A stretch of DNA of 64,000 bases from positions 186,001 to 250,000 of the forward strand of contig NZ_PPXG01000004.1 of assembly GCF_002909485.1 (NCBI RefSeq). Direction: 5' to 3'. A program made the position numbers and the translations under genes. The stretch comes from Stutzerimonas stutzeri (lineage in GTDB: Bacteria; Pseudomonadota; Gammaproteobacteria; Pseudomonadales; Pseudomonadaceae). Below are positions 17,048 to 25,849 of the stretch, in pieces. Positions within the stretch are counted from its first letter, which is position 1, and each line of letters starts with the position of its first letter. The notes below the pieces were generated by a model. That model saw only the letters and a program-made list of their open reading frames with translations, was not told where the DNA came from and made no database searches.

Positions 17048-18394
17048 ATGAAAAGTAAATCGAATACATCTTCCTTGGCTGGTCACAAGAAGCAGATTTT
17101 TTGGATCGTCGTCATATTAAGCGTGGCACTTATGCTTGGCGGATTGCTTCTTCGCAGTAGTCCAGCTGTGCCCGATGCGGGCGACGCACATAGCGAGCAT
17201 GGTGACGAATCGGAGCATGAGGATGAAGGGCATTCGGATGAGGATGCAGAAGCCGAAGGAGATCATGGCCATGATGAAGGAGGCGCCGATAGCGATCACG
17301 AGGTCGGTGCGGCAGAGAAAGATGAGCATGAAGATGAGCCCGAGGGAGCGGAGCATACTGAAACAGCAGAGGTAGAACTCTCAGAGACACAAATCCTAGC
17401 CGCCGGCATCTCACTGGCAACTGCTCAGCCCGCAAAGATAAAAAGCGCAATTGAGCTGCCTGGCGAAATTACATTCAACCAAGACCGCACAGCGCAAGTT
17501 GTGCCTCGTCTCTCAGGTGTCGTTGAAGCGGTCAAAGTCGATTTGGGCGAACAGGTGAAACAGGGGCAAGTACTTGCTGTGATCGCGAGTACAGACCTGT
17601 CGGAACGTAGAAGCGAGTTCTACGCGGCGCAAAAACGTCTTGCATTGGCTCAAAAAACCTATCGACGCGAAAAGGAGCTATGGGAAGAGCGTATTTCTGC
17701 GGAACAGGATTATTTACAGGCACAACAGGCTTTACGGGAAGCAGAGCTGACTGTTGCGAATGCAAACGCACAGCTACAAGCGCTTGGCAGTGATGCTGGC
17801 AAGCCAGACGCATTGAGCCGCTACGAACTCAGGGCGCCGTTCGATGGGATGATCGTTGAGAAGGACATCACGCTCGGTGAGTCAGTCAATACCGATGACC
17901 AGATATTCATCATTTCCGATCTCTCCACCGTGTGGGCAGATATCAGCGTTCCTGCCAATGCACTCAGCGCGGTACGAGTAGGCAGCAATGCCGTTATCGA
18001 GGCCACAGCATTCGAGTCCAGTGCCAATGGAACCGTTTCTTATGTCGGCTCACTTGTTGGTCAGCAAAGCCGCGCCGCTACCGCCCGGGTCACACTTCCC
18101 AACCCTGAAGGGGTTTGGCGCCCCGGCCTGTTCGTCAAAGTGCAGGTAGGCGCTGGCGAAGCATCCGTGCCAGTCGCAGTAAGTCCTGATGCGATCCACA
18201 CATTGGAAGAAAAGCCGGTGGTGTTTGTACGGACCGACCATGGCTTTGCTGCTCAGCCAATCGTGAGTGGCCGCAGCGATAGTGACGCGGTCGAAATCAA
18301 GGAAGGCCTCCAGCCCGGAGCGCGCTATGCCTTGGATAACAGCTTCATCATCAAGTCCGAGCTTGGCAAAGCCAGCGCCTCGCATGCTCACTGA
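17048..18394 (+). CDS. czcB: CzcB membrane-fusion protein with long His/Asp/Glu-rich linker
   Basis: 448 aa periplasmic adaptor. TM/signal anchor at about 15-33 (IFWIVVILSVALMLGGLLL). Then an acidic His-rich stretch of about 70 residues (HSEHGDESEHEDEGHSDED through EPEGAEHTETAE), likely a periplasmic Zn/Co/Cd scavenging tract. Then beta-barrel, lipoyl (VVEAVKVDLGEQVKQGQVLA) and coiled-coil hairpin (YAAQKRLALAQKTYRREKEL). The order between czcC and czcA fits the family. The His-rich tract is longer than in many CzcB proteins. Confidence 0.9.
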   Translation: MKSKSNTSSLAGHKKQIFWIVVILSVALMLGGLLLRSSPAVPDAGDAHSEHGDESEHEDEGHSDEDAEAEGDHGHDEGGADSDHEVGAAEKDEHEDEPEGAEHTETAEVELSETQILAAGISLATAQPAKIKSAIELPGEITFNQDRTAQVVPRLSGVVEAVKVDLGEQVKQGQVLAVIASTDLSERRSEFYAAQKRLALAQKTYRREKELWEERISAEQDYLQAQQALREAELTVANANAQLQALGSDAGKPDALSRYELRAPFDGMIVEKDITLGESVNTDDQIFIISDLSTVWADISVPANALSAVRVGSNAVIEATAFESSANGTVSYVGSLVGQQSRAATARVTLPNPEGVWRPGLFVKVQVGAGEASVPVAVSPDAIHTLEEKPVVFVRTDHGFAAQPIVSGRSDSDAVEIKEGLQPGARYALDNSFIIKSELGKASASHAH

Positions 18395-18411
18395 TACGGA
18401 GTTATAGAATC

Positions 18412-21400
18412 GTGTTCGAACGTATCATTCGTTTTTCTATCGAGCATCGCTGGTTGGTTATGCTAGCCGTGCTTGGCATGGCAGCGTTAGGAGCTTACAG
18501 CTACCAAAAGCTGCCTATCGATGCTGTCCCGGATATCACCAACGTACAGGTGCAAATCAACACTGCGGCGCCAGGTTATTCCCCGCTGGAAGTGGAGCAG
18601 CGTATTACCTACCCGCTCGAGACGGTAATGGCTGGGCTGCCCAAGCTCGAGCAGACACGATCCTTGTCTCGATATGGACTTTCTCAGATCACAGTTATTT
18701 TTGAGGAAGGCACTGACATCTATTTTGCCCGCCAACTTGTGAACGAGCGCCTGGGAGGGGCCAAAGATCAGCTCCCAGATGGCGTCACTCCAACACTTGG
18801 CCCTATTTCCACTGGGCTTGGCGAAATCTATTTTTGGACGGTTGAAGCTGAGGAAGGTGCCACCAAATCGGACGGTACGCCGTATACCCCTGCTGACTTG
18901 CGTGAGATTCAAGATTGGATCATCAAACCGCAAGTCCGAAATGTACCTGGTGTTACTGAGATCAATACGATCGGAGGATATGCAAAGGAATATCAGATCG
19001 CCCCCAACCCAGACACTTTGCGGTCGTTTGGACTAACACTACAAGATTTGATCGAGGCGGTTGAGCAAAACAATAACAATCTAGGTGCCGGATATATTGA
19101 AAAGCGCGGCGAGCAGTATCTTGTTCGCGCTCCAGGACAAATGCAGTCTGTGGAGGACATCCGCGATACCCTTATTAGCAACGTTGACGGTACCCCAGTG
19201 CGTATCCGCGACGTTGCGACGGTCGAGGTTGGAAAGGAGCTCCGCACTGGCGCAGCCACCGAGAATGGCCGCGAAGTGGTACTAGGTACGGCCTTCATGC
19301 TTATCGGTGAAAATAGCCGAGTAGTTTCAAGGGCTGTCGACGACAAGATGAAAGAGATAAACCTTTCGCTTCCGGAAGGCGTAAAGGCAATTACTGTCTA
19401 CGATCGAACTGTACTCGTAGACAAAGCTATATCCACCGTTAAGAAGAACCTCACTGAGGGTGCCATTCTTGTTGTGGTTATACTTTTTCTCTTCTTAGGC
19501 AATATCCGGGCGGCGATCCTAACCGCGCTTGTGATACCGCTTTCTATGCTCTTCACGTTCACCGGCATGGTAGCCAATCAGGTCAGCGCCAACCTGATGA
19601 GCCTAGGCGCATTGGATTTCGGCATCATTATCGATGGAGCCGTGGTGATTGTTGAGAACTGCGTGCGTCGACTTGCACACGCTCAGTCCCATCACGGACG
19701 GGCATTAACACTGTCCGAACGGCTTCATGAAGTATTCGCTGCGGCAAAGGAAGTGCGTCGGCCTCTATTGTATGGGCAGCTGATCATTATGATCGTGTAT
19801 CTGCCGATATTCGCCCTTACAGGGGTAGAAGGTAAGATGTTCACGCCCATGGCGTTTACCGTAGTGACAGCGCTATTCGGGGCGATAATCCTTTCGGTGA
19901 CGTTCGTCCCGGCGGCCGTTGCGCTCTTTATCGGTAAGCGGGTTACGGAAAAGGAAAACTTTCTAATCCGCAATGCTAAACGGGCCTACGCACCTGCGCT
20001 CGATGCGGTAATGGCCAACAAGCCAGCAGTGCTCACCTTTGCGGTAGTTGTAGTCATACTTTCTGGCCTCGTAGGGTCACGTATGGGCAGTGAATTCGTG
20101 CCTAGCCTCAACGAGGGAGACTTCGCTATCCAAGCCCTTCGTGTACCAGCTACCAGTCTTAGTCAGTCTGTAGAGATGCAGCAGCAGCTGGAGCGAAAGC
20201 TTATGGATGAGTTTCCGGAGATTGAACGCATATTTGCGCGAACTGGCACTGCGGAAGTGGCATCGGATGCTATGCCTCCAAATATCTCTGACGGGTACGT
20301 CATGCTGAAGCCACAAGAACAGTGGCCGGATCCAGGCAAGTCGCGTAATCAGCTCTTAAGCGAGGTGCAAGCATCCGCCGCTGAGTTGCCGGGCAATAAC
20401 TACGAGTTTTCCCAGCCGATTCAGCTGCGTTTCAACGAGCTGATTTCCGGAGTTCGTGCCGCGGTAGCCGTGAAAATCTATGGTGATGACATGGACGTTC
20501 TTAACAGCACGGCGGCGGAAGTATCCGAGGTGCTAGGACAAGTACCAGGCGCTTCAGAGGTTACGGTCGAGCAGACGACTGGCCTTCCCATGCTCACGAT
20601 TGATATCGATCGCGATCAGATCGCACGATACGGCCTGAGTCTAGATACCGTCCAGCAAGCGGTTGCAGTAGCTATCGGTGGCCGAGAGGCAGGCACCTTG
20701 TTTCAAGGAGATCGGCGTTTCGATATCGTGGTTCGTTTACCGGACGAGATACGCAGCGATCTCGCCGCAATTGAGCGGCTTCCAATTGCCCTTCCAAGGG
20801 AATTAAACAGCACCATAAGTTATATCCCCCTCGGCGAGGTGGCCACCCTGGATTTGGCCCCCGGTCCGAATCAGATCAGTAGAGAAGAAGGGAAACGGCG
20901 AATTGTCGTCAGTGCAAACGTCCGTGGTCGTGACATTGGATCATTCGTATCTGAGGCAGAACAGAAAATCCAGGCCCAGGTAGATATCCCGGCAGGTTAT
21001 TGGATCGACTGGGGCGGTACCTTTGAGCAGCTTGAATCGGCAACGAAGCGGCTGCAGATTGTCGTCCCCGTGGCGCTGCTCCTGGTCTTCATTCTGCTTT
21101 TCATGATGTTCAACAATGTCAAAGACGGTTTGTTGGTCTTTACAGGGATTCCATTTGCGCTCACCGGAGGCATTGTTGCGCTGTGGCTCAGAGATATCCC
21201 ATTGTCCATTTCAGCAGGTGTTGGCTTTATTGCTCTGTCAGGCGTCGCCGTTCTAAATGGCCTGGTAATGATCTCCTTCATCCGTAGCCTACGGGAGCAA
21301 GGTTTACCTCTGGACACTGCGATCCGCGAAGGTGCCCTTACCCGGCTACGACCGGTATTGATGACAGCCTTAGTGGCTTCACTCGGGTTCGTTCCAATGG

Positions 21401-21582
21401 CCTTGAATGTGGGTACCGGTGCAGAGGTACAACGTCCCCTTGCGACGGTGGTGATCGGGGGGATTCTCTCCTCAACGGTGCTAACGCTATTAGTTTTGCC
21501 GTTGCTCTACCAGATGGCTCATCGACGCGAAGACGAATTGGAGGAGCAAGAAATCGCGTTGGCCGCTGACAGAACAAGCTAG
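18412..21582 (+). CDS. czcA: CzcA heavy-metal RND efflux pump
   Basis: 1056 aa proton-driven transporter, GTG start at 18412. N-terminal FERIIRFSIEHRWLVMLAVL (TM1), the HME-RND signature segment LPIDAVPDITNVQVQINT, and TM4 motif MSLGALDFGIIIDGAVVIVEN with the D-F-G-x3-D-G-A-x3-E residues needed for proton/metal transport (the CzcA/HME1 form). Two large periplasmic loops and C-terminal TM8-12 (GVGFIALSGVAVLNGLVMI) follow. HME1 pumps export Co, Zn and Cd. It is the last gene of czcICBA, followed by a strong hairpin. It is intact with no frameshift. Confidence 0.95.
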   Translation: MFERIIRFSIEHRWLVMLAVLGMAALGAYSYQKLPIDAVPDITNVQVQINTAAPGYSPLEVEQRITYPLETVMAGLPKLEQTRSLSRYGLSQITVIFEEGTDIYFARQLVNERLGGAKDQLPDGVTPTLGPISTGLGEIYFWTVEAEEGATKSDGTPYTPADLREIQDWIIKPQVRNVPGVTEINTIGGYAKEYQIAPNPDTLRSFGLTLQDLIEAVEQNNNNLGAGYIEKRGEQYLVRAPGQMQSVEDIRDTLISNVDGTPVRIRDVATVEVGKELRTGAATENGREVVLGTAFMLIGENSRVVSRAVDDKMKEINLSLPEGVKAITVYDRTVLVDKAISTVKKNLTEGAILVVVILFLFLGNIRAAILTALVIPLSMLFTFTGMVANQVSANLMSLGALDFGIIIDGAVVIVENCVRRLAHAQSHHGRALTLSERLHEVFAAAKEVRRPLLYGQLIIMIVYLPIFALTGVEGKMFTPMAFTVVTALFGAIILSVTFVPAAVALFIGKRVTEKENFLIRNAKRAYAPALDAVMANKPAVLTFAVVVVILSGLVGSRMGSEFVPSLNEGDFAIQALRVPATSLSQSVEMQQQLERKLMDEFPEIERIFARTGTAEVASDAMPPNISDGYVMLKPQEQWPDPGKSRNQLLSEVQASAAELPGNNYEFSQPIQLRFNELISGVRAAVAVKIYGDDMDVLNSTAAEVSEVLGQVPGASEVTVEQTTGLPMLTIDIDRDQIARYGLSLDTVQQAVAVAIGGREAGTLFQGDRRFDIVVRLPDEIRSDLAAIERLPIALPRELNSTISYIPLGEVATLDLAPGPNQISREEGKRRIVVSANVRGRDIGSFVSEAEQKIQAQVDIPAGYWIDWGGTFEQLESATKRLQIVVPVALLLVFILLFMMFNNVKDGLLVFTGIPFALTGGIVALWLRDIPLSISAGVGFIALSGVAVLNGLVMISFIRSLREQGLPLDTAIREGALTRLRPVLMTALVASLGFVPMALNVGTGAEVQRPLATVVIGGILSSTVLTLLVLPLLYQMAHRREDELEEQEIALAADRTS

Positions 21583-21603
21583 AGATTGGATGGCGGCACA
21601 CAA

Positions 21604-21637
21604 CGCCCCGTTCTTGCTAGCTAGCGAGAACGGGGCG
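21604..21637 (+). terminator. Strong hairpin after czcA, likely transcription stop
   Basis: An 11-bp perfect stem CGCCCCGTTCT (21604-21614) pairs with AGAACGGGGCG (21627-21637), with a 12-nt loop containing GCTAGCTAGC. It is 22 bp after the czcA stop. No long T-tract follows (CGTTAATTAT), so it may be a pausing or Rho-aided structure. Confidence 0.6.
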
Positions 21638-21839
21638 CGTTAATTATCGGAGCGCAGTTTCATTAGCGGCGCAGCGGACAGCACAGCCTTTGTGGCGCAG
21701 TCTGATGCATCTAAGCGGTAAATAAAAAATTGCTCAGCGCTTAGTGCGTATGACTTTCGCTACATACGCGTCCTTGACCTGATGGCTTTCACCCACGGTG
21801 AGCTGACGAAGGATTATGCAAACAGCGACTGACCTGCCC

Positions 21840-22029
21840 CGGTCGGCAGCAAAGGGCGATAGCTACGACAAAGCCCTGGCTGGAACGATCAGCGGGCTGT
21901 GCAAGGCCGAGCTGACACCGTCAATCATGGGCGAACCGTGAGGCCTTTGAGATAGCGACCCAGACATGGGTGCGCTGTACGCCACAGCGTCTGTTCAGCT
22001 CACTCGGACATGATCCTTGCGAAGGCTAA
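21840..22029 (+). pseudogene. Decayed IS3-family transposase (OrfB C-terminal remnant)
   Basis: One frame reads KGDSYDKALAGTISGLCKAEL, matching the conserved GDSYDNALAETINGLYKAEL of IS3-family integrase-core transposases. After a frameshift near 21950 the next frame continues REAFEIATQTWV and QRLFSSLGHDP, matching the C-terminal end. Stops and the shift show it is dead. It lies between the czcA hairpin and the PtrA-like gene. The flanks 21640-21839 and 22030-22130 hold no gene I can recognise. Confidence 0.75.
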
Positions 22030-22130
22030 TAACAACAGATCAGGCAATGGCGGCCTGACTTAAACGAAACGGCTTATATAAATTCCGGGCGATTCGCTGG
22101 TAGCGATGTTGCGGGCAAGTTATGGAAACA

Positions 22131-22152
22131 AAAAAGCGCCCCGAAGGGCGCT
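22131..22152 (-). terminator. Rho-independent terminator for the PtrA-like gene
   Basis: Minus strand: AGCGCCC (22152-22146), loop TTCG, GGGCGCT (22141-22135), then TTTTT (22135-22131). It is about 70 bp after the PtrA-like stop. Confidence 0.8.
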
Positions 22153-22220
22153 TAGAGTGCAACTGCTTCCAAAGGAGATTGGAAGCTGCAGGAGGCGAAT
22201 ATCGTTCAGATATGAAGCGG

Positions 22221-22451
22221 TTAGTCAGCTTTGGTTTCTTTCTTGCTTTCCGTATTGTTCTGATCTTGGCGGGTATCCTTAATCTGTAATTCGTCTATTT
22301 TTCGTTTGGCGGATTCGGTTCCGTGAATTCGTTTTTGATCTGCTCGGAATTTTTCATTAAATTTAATTGAGCGGTCGTAACCATCTTCTGCATAAGACAA
22401 TGCGGAGCCGCAGATTACCAAACCAACAACAATAGCTTTCAACAGATTCAT
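22221..22451 (-). CDS. Small periplasmic PtrA-like protein
   Basis: 76 aa from the ATG at 22451, with GAGGA upstream; the longer frame to 22550 is not needed. Signal peptide MNLLKAIVVGLVICGSALSYA, then EDGYDRSIKFNEKFRADQKRIHG, resembling the N-terminal domain of the small PtrA-type proteins of Pseudomonas, and a highly charged Lys/Glu/Asp tail. PtrA of P. aeruginosa is copper-induced through CopR. Here a consensus cop box lies at 22680-22694 and a 12-bp palindrome at 22556-22584, both upstream. Family assignment is moderate because the protein is short. Confidence 0.65.
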   Translation of the reverse strand: MNLLKAIVVGLVICGSALSYAEDGYDRSIKFNEKFRADQKRIHGTESAKRKIDELQIKDTRQDQNNTESKKETKAD

Positions 22452-22555
22452 AGGGCAGTCCTCGCTAAATTCAAAGGTGGCTTGCTGAGCTTTCTCGCTG
22501 AGCCCTGCAGGTTCGAATGAATTTTGCGTGATTGAAGTTAACAGCAGCATGAGCC

Positions 22556-22584
22556 AAGCATTACATTATTGAAATGTAATGCTT
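22556..22584. promoter_or_regulatory. 12-bp perfect inverted repeat upstream of the PtrA-like gene
   Basis: AAGCATTACATT (22556-22567), 5-nt centre, AATGTAATGCTT (22573-22584). It contains ATTACA and TGTAAT half-sites as in cop boxes but spaced by 9 instead of 4 bp. It lies about 105 bp upstream of the PtrA-like ATG and lacks a T-tract, so an operator is more likely than a terminator. Confidence 0.5.
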
Positions 22585-22679
22585 CCATTGCGCGGTGACA
22601 TGAGCGCCTTGCTTCGTCATGTCAGCACCGAGGCGCACCAATCTGCAAGGGCCTATCCTACGAAAAGAATGATTGGAAG

Positions 22680-22694
22680 ATTACAATTTTGTCA
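22680..22694 (-). promoter_or_regulatory. cop box between the PtrA-like gene and czcD-like gene
   Basis: Minus strand TGACAAAATTGTAAT matches the cop-box consensus TGACANNANTGTNAT at all fixed positions. It is about 230 bp upstream of the PtrA-like ATG (same strand) and 235 bp upstream of the divergent czcD-like gene. Confidence 0.65.
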
Positions 22695-22927
22695 TCTTCG
22701 GATTGACGCCGCATCATCTATCATTAGCGAGCAACGTCGTTTAACGTTTGAGAGGGATCGGCCAGTTATCGGCAAGTTTCAGACGATAATGCACGAACTC
22801 GCTTGAGAGTGGTCGCATTTCTGTCAGTGTGGTTTGGAAGGCCAGATGGTATTGGTGCTAGTATTATCTATTACTTTTTTGGGCTCCCTATCCTTGTCTT
22901 ATGTTATTTAAGGACGGTTAAAAACCA

Positions 22928-23848
22928 ATGGCTCACGAACATAACCATAACACCGAAGCCATAGGCGATAAGCGTTTAATCGCTGCCATTGGCGTTAATA
23001 CTGTGCTAACTCTGGCACAAGTTGTTGGAGGAATACTTTCTGGCAGTTTATCGCTCATAGCTGACGCGCTACATAACTTGAGCGATGCCGCATCACTGGT
23101 TATTGCGCTCATCGCACGTAAAATCGGTCGCAAACCGCCAGATGCTTTTAAAACCTTCGGCTACCGACGCAGTGAAACCATAGCGGCTTTGATTAACTTG
23201 GTCACGCTGATTATCGTTGGTCTCTACCTCATCTACGAAGCTATAGGTCGGTTTTTTGCCCCACAGCCCATTGAAGGATGGACAGTGGTCGTGGTGGCGG
23301 GAATAGCCTTGATTGTAGATGTCGTCACGGCCTTGCTCACCTACACAATGTCTAAGAATAGCATGAATATAAAGGCGGCATTCTTGCACAATGTGTCGGA
23401 TGCGCTGGCCTCCGTCGGTGTTATTATTGCCGGAACATTAATCCTTCTGTATGACTGGTATTGGACAGATACTGTACTGACGCTGATGATTGCTGGTTAC
23501 GTGCTATGGCAGGGCTTTAGCATGCTACCTAAAACCATTCACTTGTTAATGGAGGGCGCACCAGAAGGAGTTTCCATCACTGATATAATCAATGTCATGG
23601 AGCAAGTGGACGACGTTGTGAGTGTTCACCACGTACATGTCTGGGAAATTGCCGAACATTCAACTGCATTGGAAGCTCACGTTGTCATCAAGAAGGCTAG
23701 CCTGCCCGAAATTGAACGAGTGAAGACTGATTTAAAACGTGTACTTCATGAGCGATTCAAAGTCAGCCACTCGACACTTGAAATGGAGCTAGACGGCAGT
23801 GTTTGTATCGACACCAGGCAGGCCGACAGTCATCGCAGCGAAGCATAA
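22928..23848 (+). CDS. czcD: CzcD/ZitB-like cation diffusion facilitator
   Basis: 306 aa inner-membrane Zn/Cd/Co-proton antiporter. It starts with a short His-rich tail (AHEHNHNTEA), followed by six TM helices with the paired sites HNLSD (ADALHNLSDAA, TM2) and HNVSDA (TM5), and a cytoplasmic C-terminal domain with VSVHHVHVWEI typical of CDF dimer metal sites. Unlike the CDF at 9698, the cytoplasmic domain is complete. The gene is AT-richer than core genes, consistent with transfer. It is a short distance from czcICBA and likely works with it. Confidence 0.9.
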   Translation: MAHEHNHNTEAIGDKRLIAAIGVNTVLTLAQVVGGILSGSLSLIADALHNLSDAASLVIALIARKIGRKPPDAFKTFGYRRSETIAALINLVTLIIVGLYLIYEAIGRFFAPQPIEGWTVVVVAGIALIVDVVTALLTYTMSKNSMNIKAAFLHNVSDALASVGVIIAGTLILLYDWYWTDTVLTLMIAGYVLWQGFSMLPKTIHLLMEGAPEGVSITDIINVMEQVDDVVSVHHVHVWEIAEHSTALEAHVVIKKASLPEIERVKTDLKRVLHERFKVSHSTLEMELDGSVCIDTRQADSHRSEA

Positions 23849-24062
23849 GCCTGCTTTGCGCTCACCGCTGTTGCTAGACAGTTATCTCGATATCAACGGA
23901 GTGAACTTGCGACATCACTCGTTGGCGCTATGTCTTCGACCAGAGACATGCTAGCGGCATGTGGCCAAAGCAGCTCGTCACGAGGAGATCAGGCTAGGTC
24001 GTGGCACCTTCGGCAGGCTGCCGCGACGAGCAAGCCCCGCCAGTCGCTACCGCCGCGGACGC

Positions 24063-24524
24063 TCAGAGCCAGCGGCGGACTCGTGCACGGTAGCGGGCAA
24101 ATGATTCGCCGAACAATGTTTCCAGCGCCCACTCTTCGGCTGGGATCTGGAAACGGTTCATGTACAGCACGAAAGCAACTACGCCAAGCAGGGTTAGAGG
24201 CGAGGCCAAGACCAGCGCCCAAGCCGCCAGGATAATGGCAAAGCCTAAGTACATGGGGTTGCGGCTGTACCGGTAGATGCCAGCCTCCACTAATGCAGAA
24301 GCCTGCTGCGGCTGCAATGGATTAACCGTAGTACGCGCGCGGCGAAACGACAGGACGCCGGCGAGGCACACGCCGAGCCCCAGGAGCAGTATTGGCAAAG
24401 CGAAGGTCAGGCGCGCGGTCCATGCCAGTTCGAAACCCGGCAATTTGGTTCCCGACAAACCCATCAGCACAGCGATCAGGCCGGCCACGAGCAGCGGTGG
24501 CACGCGGTTTTCCAGCGCGCTCAT
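24063..24524 (-). CDS. Isoprenylcysteine-methyltransferase-like (ICMT/PEMT) membrane protein
   Basis: 153 aa with four hydrophobic segments and the C-terminal family pattern: GIYRYSRNPMYLGFAI followed by EEWALETLFGESFARYRARVRRW, the SAM-binding motif of ICMT/PEMT-type methyltransferases. The bacterial substrate is unknown; such genes often sit with metal-resistance and Dsb genes in mobile clusters. It is 4 bp downstream of the DsbA-like stop, so one operon with DsbB and DsbA is probable. Confidence 0.8.
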   Translation of the reverse strand: MSALENRVPPLLVAGLIAVLMGLSGTKLPGFELAWTARLTFALPILLLGLGVCLAGVLSFRRARTTVNPLQPQQASALVEAGIYRYSRNPMYLGFAIILAAWALVLASPLTLLGVVAFVLYMNRFQIPAEEWALETLFGESFARYRARVRRWL

Positions 24525-24528
24525 AGTG

Positions 24529-25209
24529 TCATTCTCGTGCCTTGGCCACTTCGCTGTTCACCAACTGGCGCAGCGGCTCCGGGCCAAACTCGCTGAGCGC
24601 ACGACCATTGACAAAAAAAGTCGGCGTGCCACGAACCCCAACGGCTTTAACGTCCTGCATGTCCGTTTCCAGCACGGCGTTGACGCCAGGCGTATGCATG
24701 TCCTGGCGGGCCTGTTCCAAGTTCAAACCGACGCGCTCTGCAGCAGCCCATGCCTGCGTTACCTTGGGGTCGTCGTGCCAACCGGGTTGGGCTTCCAGCA
24801 CAGCCCCCAACACTTGTTCATGGAGATTTTGCTTACGCGCCGCCTCCAGCATTCGCGCCACCTCTTCGGAGCCTTGATGGAACAGTACATAGCGCAGCAC
24901 CAAACGCACGTCTTCCGGGTTCTCGGCGAGGATCTGCTTCACATAGGGGTGGAAGGCGCGGCATGCCTCGCAGGAAGGGTCAAAGAATTCGACGATGGTC
25001 ACTGGCGCTTGCGCCGGGCCGAACACTGGTGAGTGGAAGCGAACCAACTGGCCGCCGTTCTGTTTGGGTTGTGTCGCGGTCTCTTGGGCTGTCGAACCGG
25101 GAGCCTGGGCCTGTTGAGGCGATTGCGAGGGGGAATAGAAGAATGCGGCGGCAGCAAAGACGGCCAGGATCACGACACTGACGATCAGGACCACGGAACG
25201 GCGATTCAT
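24529..25209 (-). CDS. Membrane-anchored DsbA-family thiol oxidoreductase
   Basis: 226 aa from the ATG at 25209 (MNRRSVVLIVSVVILAVF), giving an N-terminal membrane anchor, a Pro/Gln/Ala-rich linker, then a thioredoxin fold with VTIVEFFDPSCEACRAFHPYV (catalytic CEAC, about 85-88), an inserted helical domain, and cis-Pro VGVRGTPTFFVNG. CxxC plus TPTFF is typical of BdbD/ScsC-like DsbA relatives. The ATG overlaps the dsbB stop by 4 bp (ATGA), so the two are co-translated and probably form a redox pair in the periplasm. Confidence 0.88.
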   Translation of the reverse strand: MNRRSVVLIVSVVILAVFAAAAFFYSPSQSPQQAQAPGSTAQETATQPKQNGGQLVRFHSPVFGPAQAPVTIVEFFDPSCEACRAFHPYVKQILAENPEDVRLVLRYVLFHQGSEEVARMLEAARKQNLHEQVLGAVLEAQPGWHDDPKVTQAWAAAERVGLNLEQARQDMHTPGVNAVLETDMQDVKAVGVRGTPTFFVNGRALSEFGPEPLRQLVNSEVAKARE

Positions 25210-25640
25210 GGGGTGGTTCTCCGACGGATGATTATGAGCAGGATGGCGATAAGGATAAAAGCGAACAAGGCGAGTGCCGGCAGGGGCACCACGCCGAAGA
25301 GGGTCATTCCGGCGCCTGAGCAGGATGGACCAGTGGCCGTGCAGGGCTGGATCGGCTGTGGAATCAGCCCTGCATAGAGCAGCGTGTGAACAAATGCCAG
25401 TGCCGCACCGATAGCGGTCAGCGGCAGGGCATAGTGCCAGACGGTGAAATCCGAGCGGTAGCAGGCGATGGCCAGGATCACCGCCAGCGGAAACATGAAG
25501 GCACGCTGGAACCAGCACAACACGCAGGGTGCCTGGCCCATCACCTCACCAATGAACAGCGCGGACAGGGTCGATACCAGTGCGACCAGCCAGGTTAGCA
25601 GCAGCAGGTTCCAGGGCATGCCTGAAGGTTGAGGATTCAT
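25206..25640 (-). CDS. DsbB-family disulfide bond formation protein
   Basis: 144 aa inner-membrane protein with four TM segments. The first cysteine pair is in APCVLCWFQRA (C-x2-C) and the second in QPCTATGPSCSGAG (about 100-108). These are the two redox pairs of DsbB, which passes electrons from DsbA-like proteins to quinone. It is translationally coupled to the downstream DsbA-like gene. This is the BdbC-like short form seen in mobile clusters, distinct from a housekeeping dsbB expected elsewhere in the genome (inference). Confidence 0.88.
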   Translation of the reverse strand: MNPQPSGMPWNLLLLTWLVALVSTLSALFIGEVMGQAPCVLCWFQRAFMFPLAVILAIACYRSDFTVWHYALPLTAIGAALAFVHTLLYAGLIPQPIQPCTATGPSCSGAGMTLFGVVPLPALALFAFILIAILLIIIRRRTTP

Positions 25641-25849
25641 TGCGGTTAACTCCTGGCGATGGCGAGCACTTGCCTCAGACCCGCCATCCAGTTATTTCGA
25701 AACATCATGCATCCTCTTATCGGCAGGACTTGTTAGGACCGTTGCGGACTTCGCCCAACGGCAAAGCGAAAAGCAACCAGCCTCAACGCTGGGTTAAATC
25801 CGATGCCAGTGGGAGAATGTCGCCCTTGCGCAACAAGGGAAGATATCAG

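Noticed and set aside
22579..22806. 75-codon plus-strand frame before czcD
   Set aside because: It covers the palindrome and cop box region and has no recognisable protein features.
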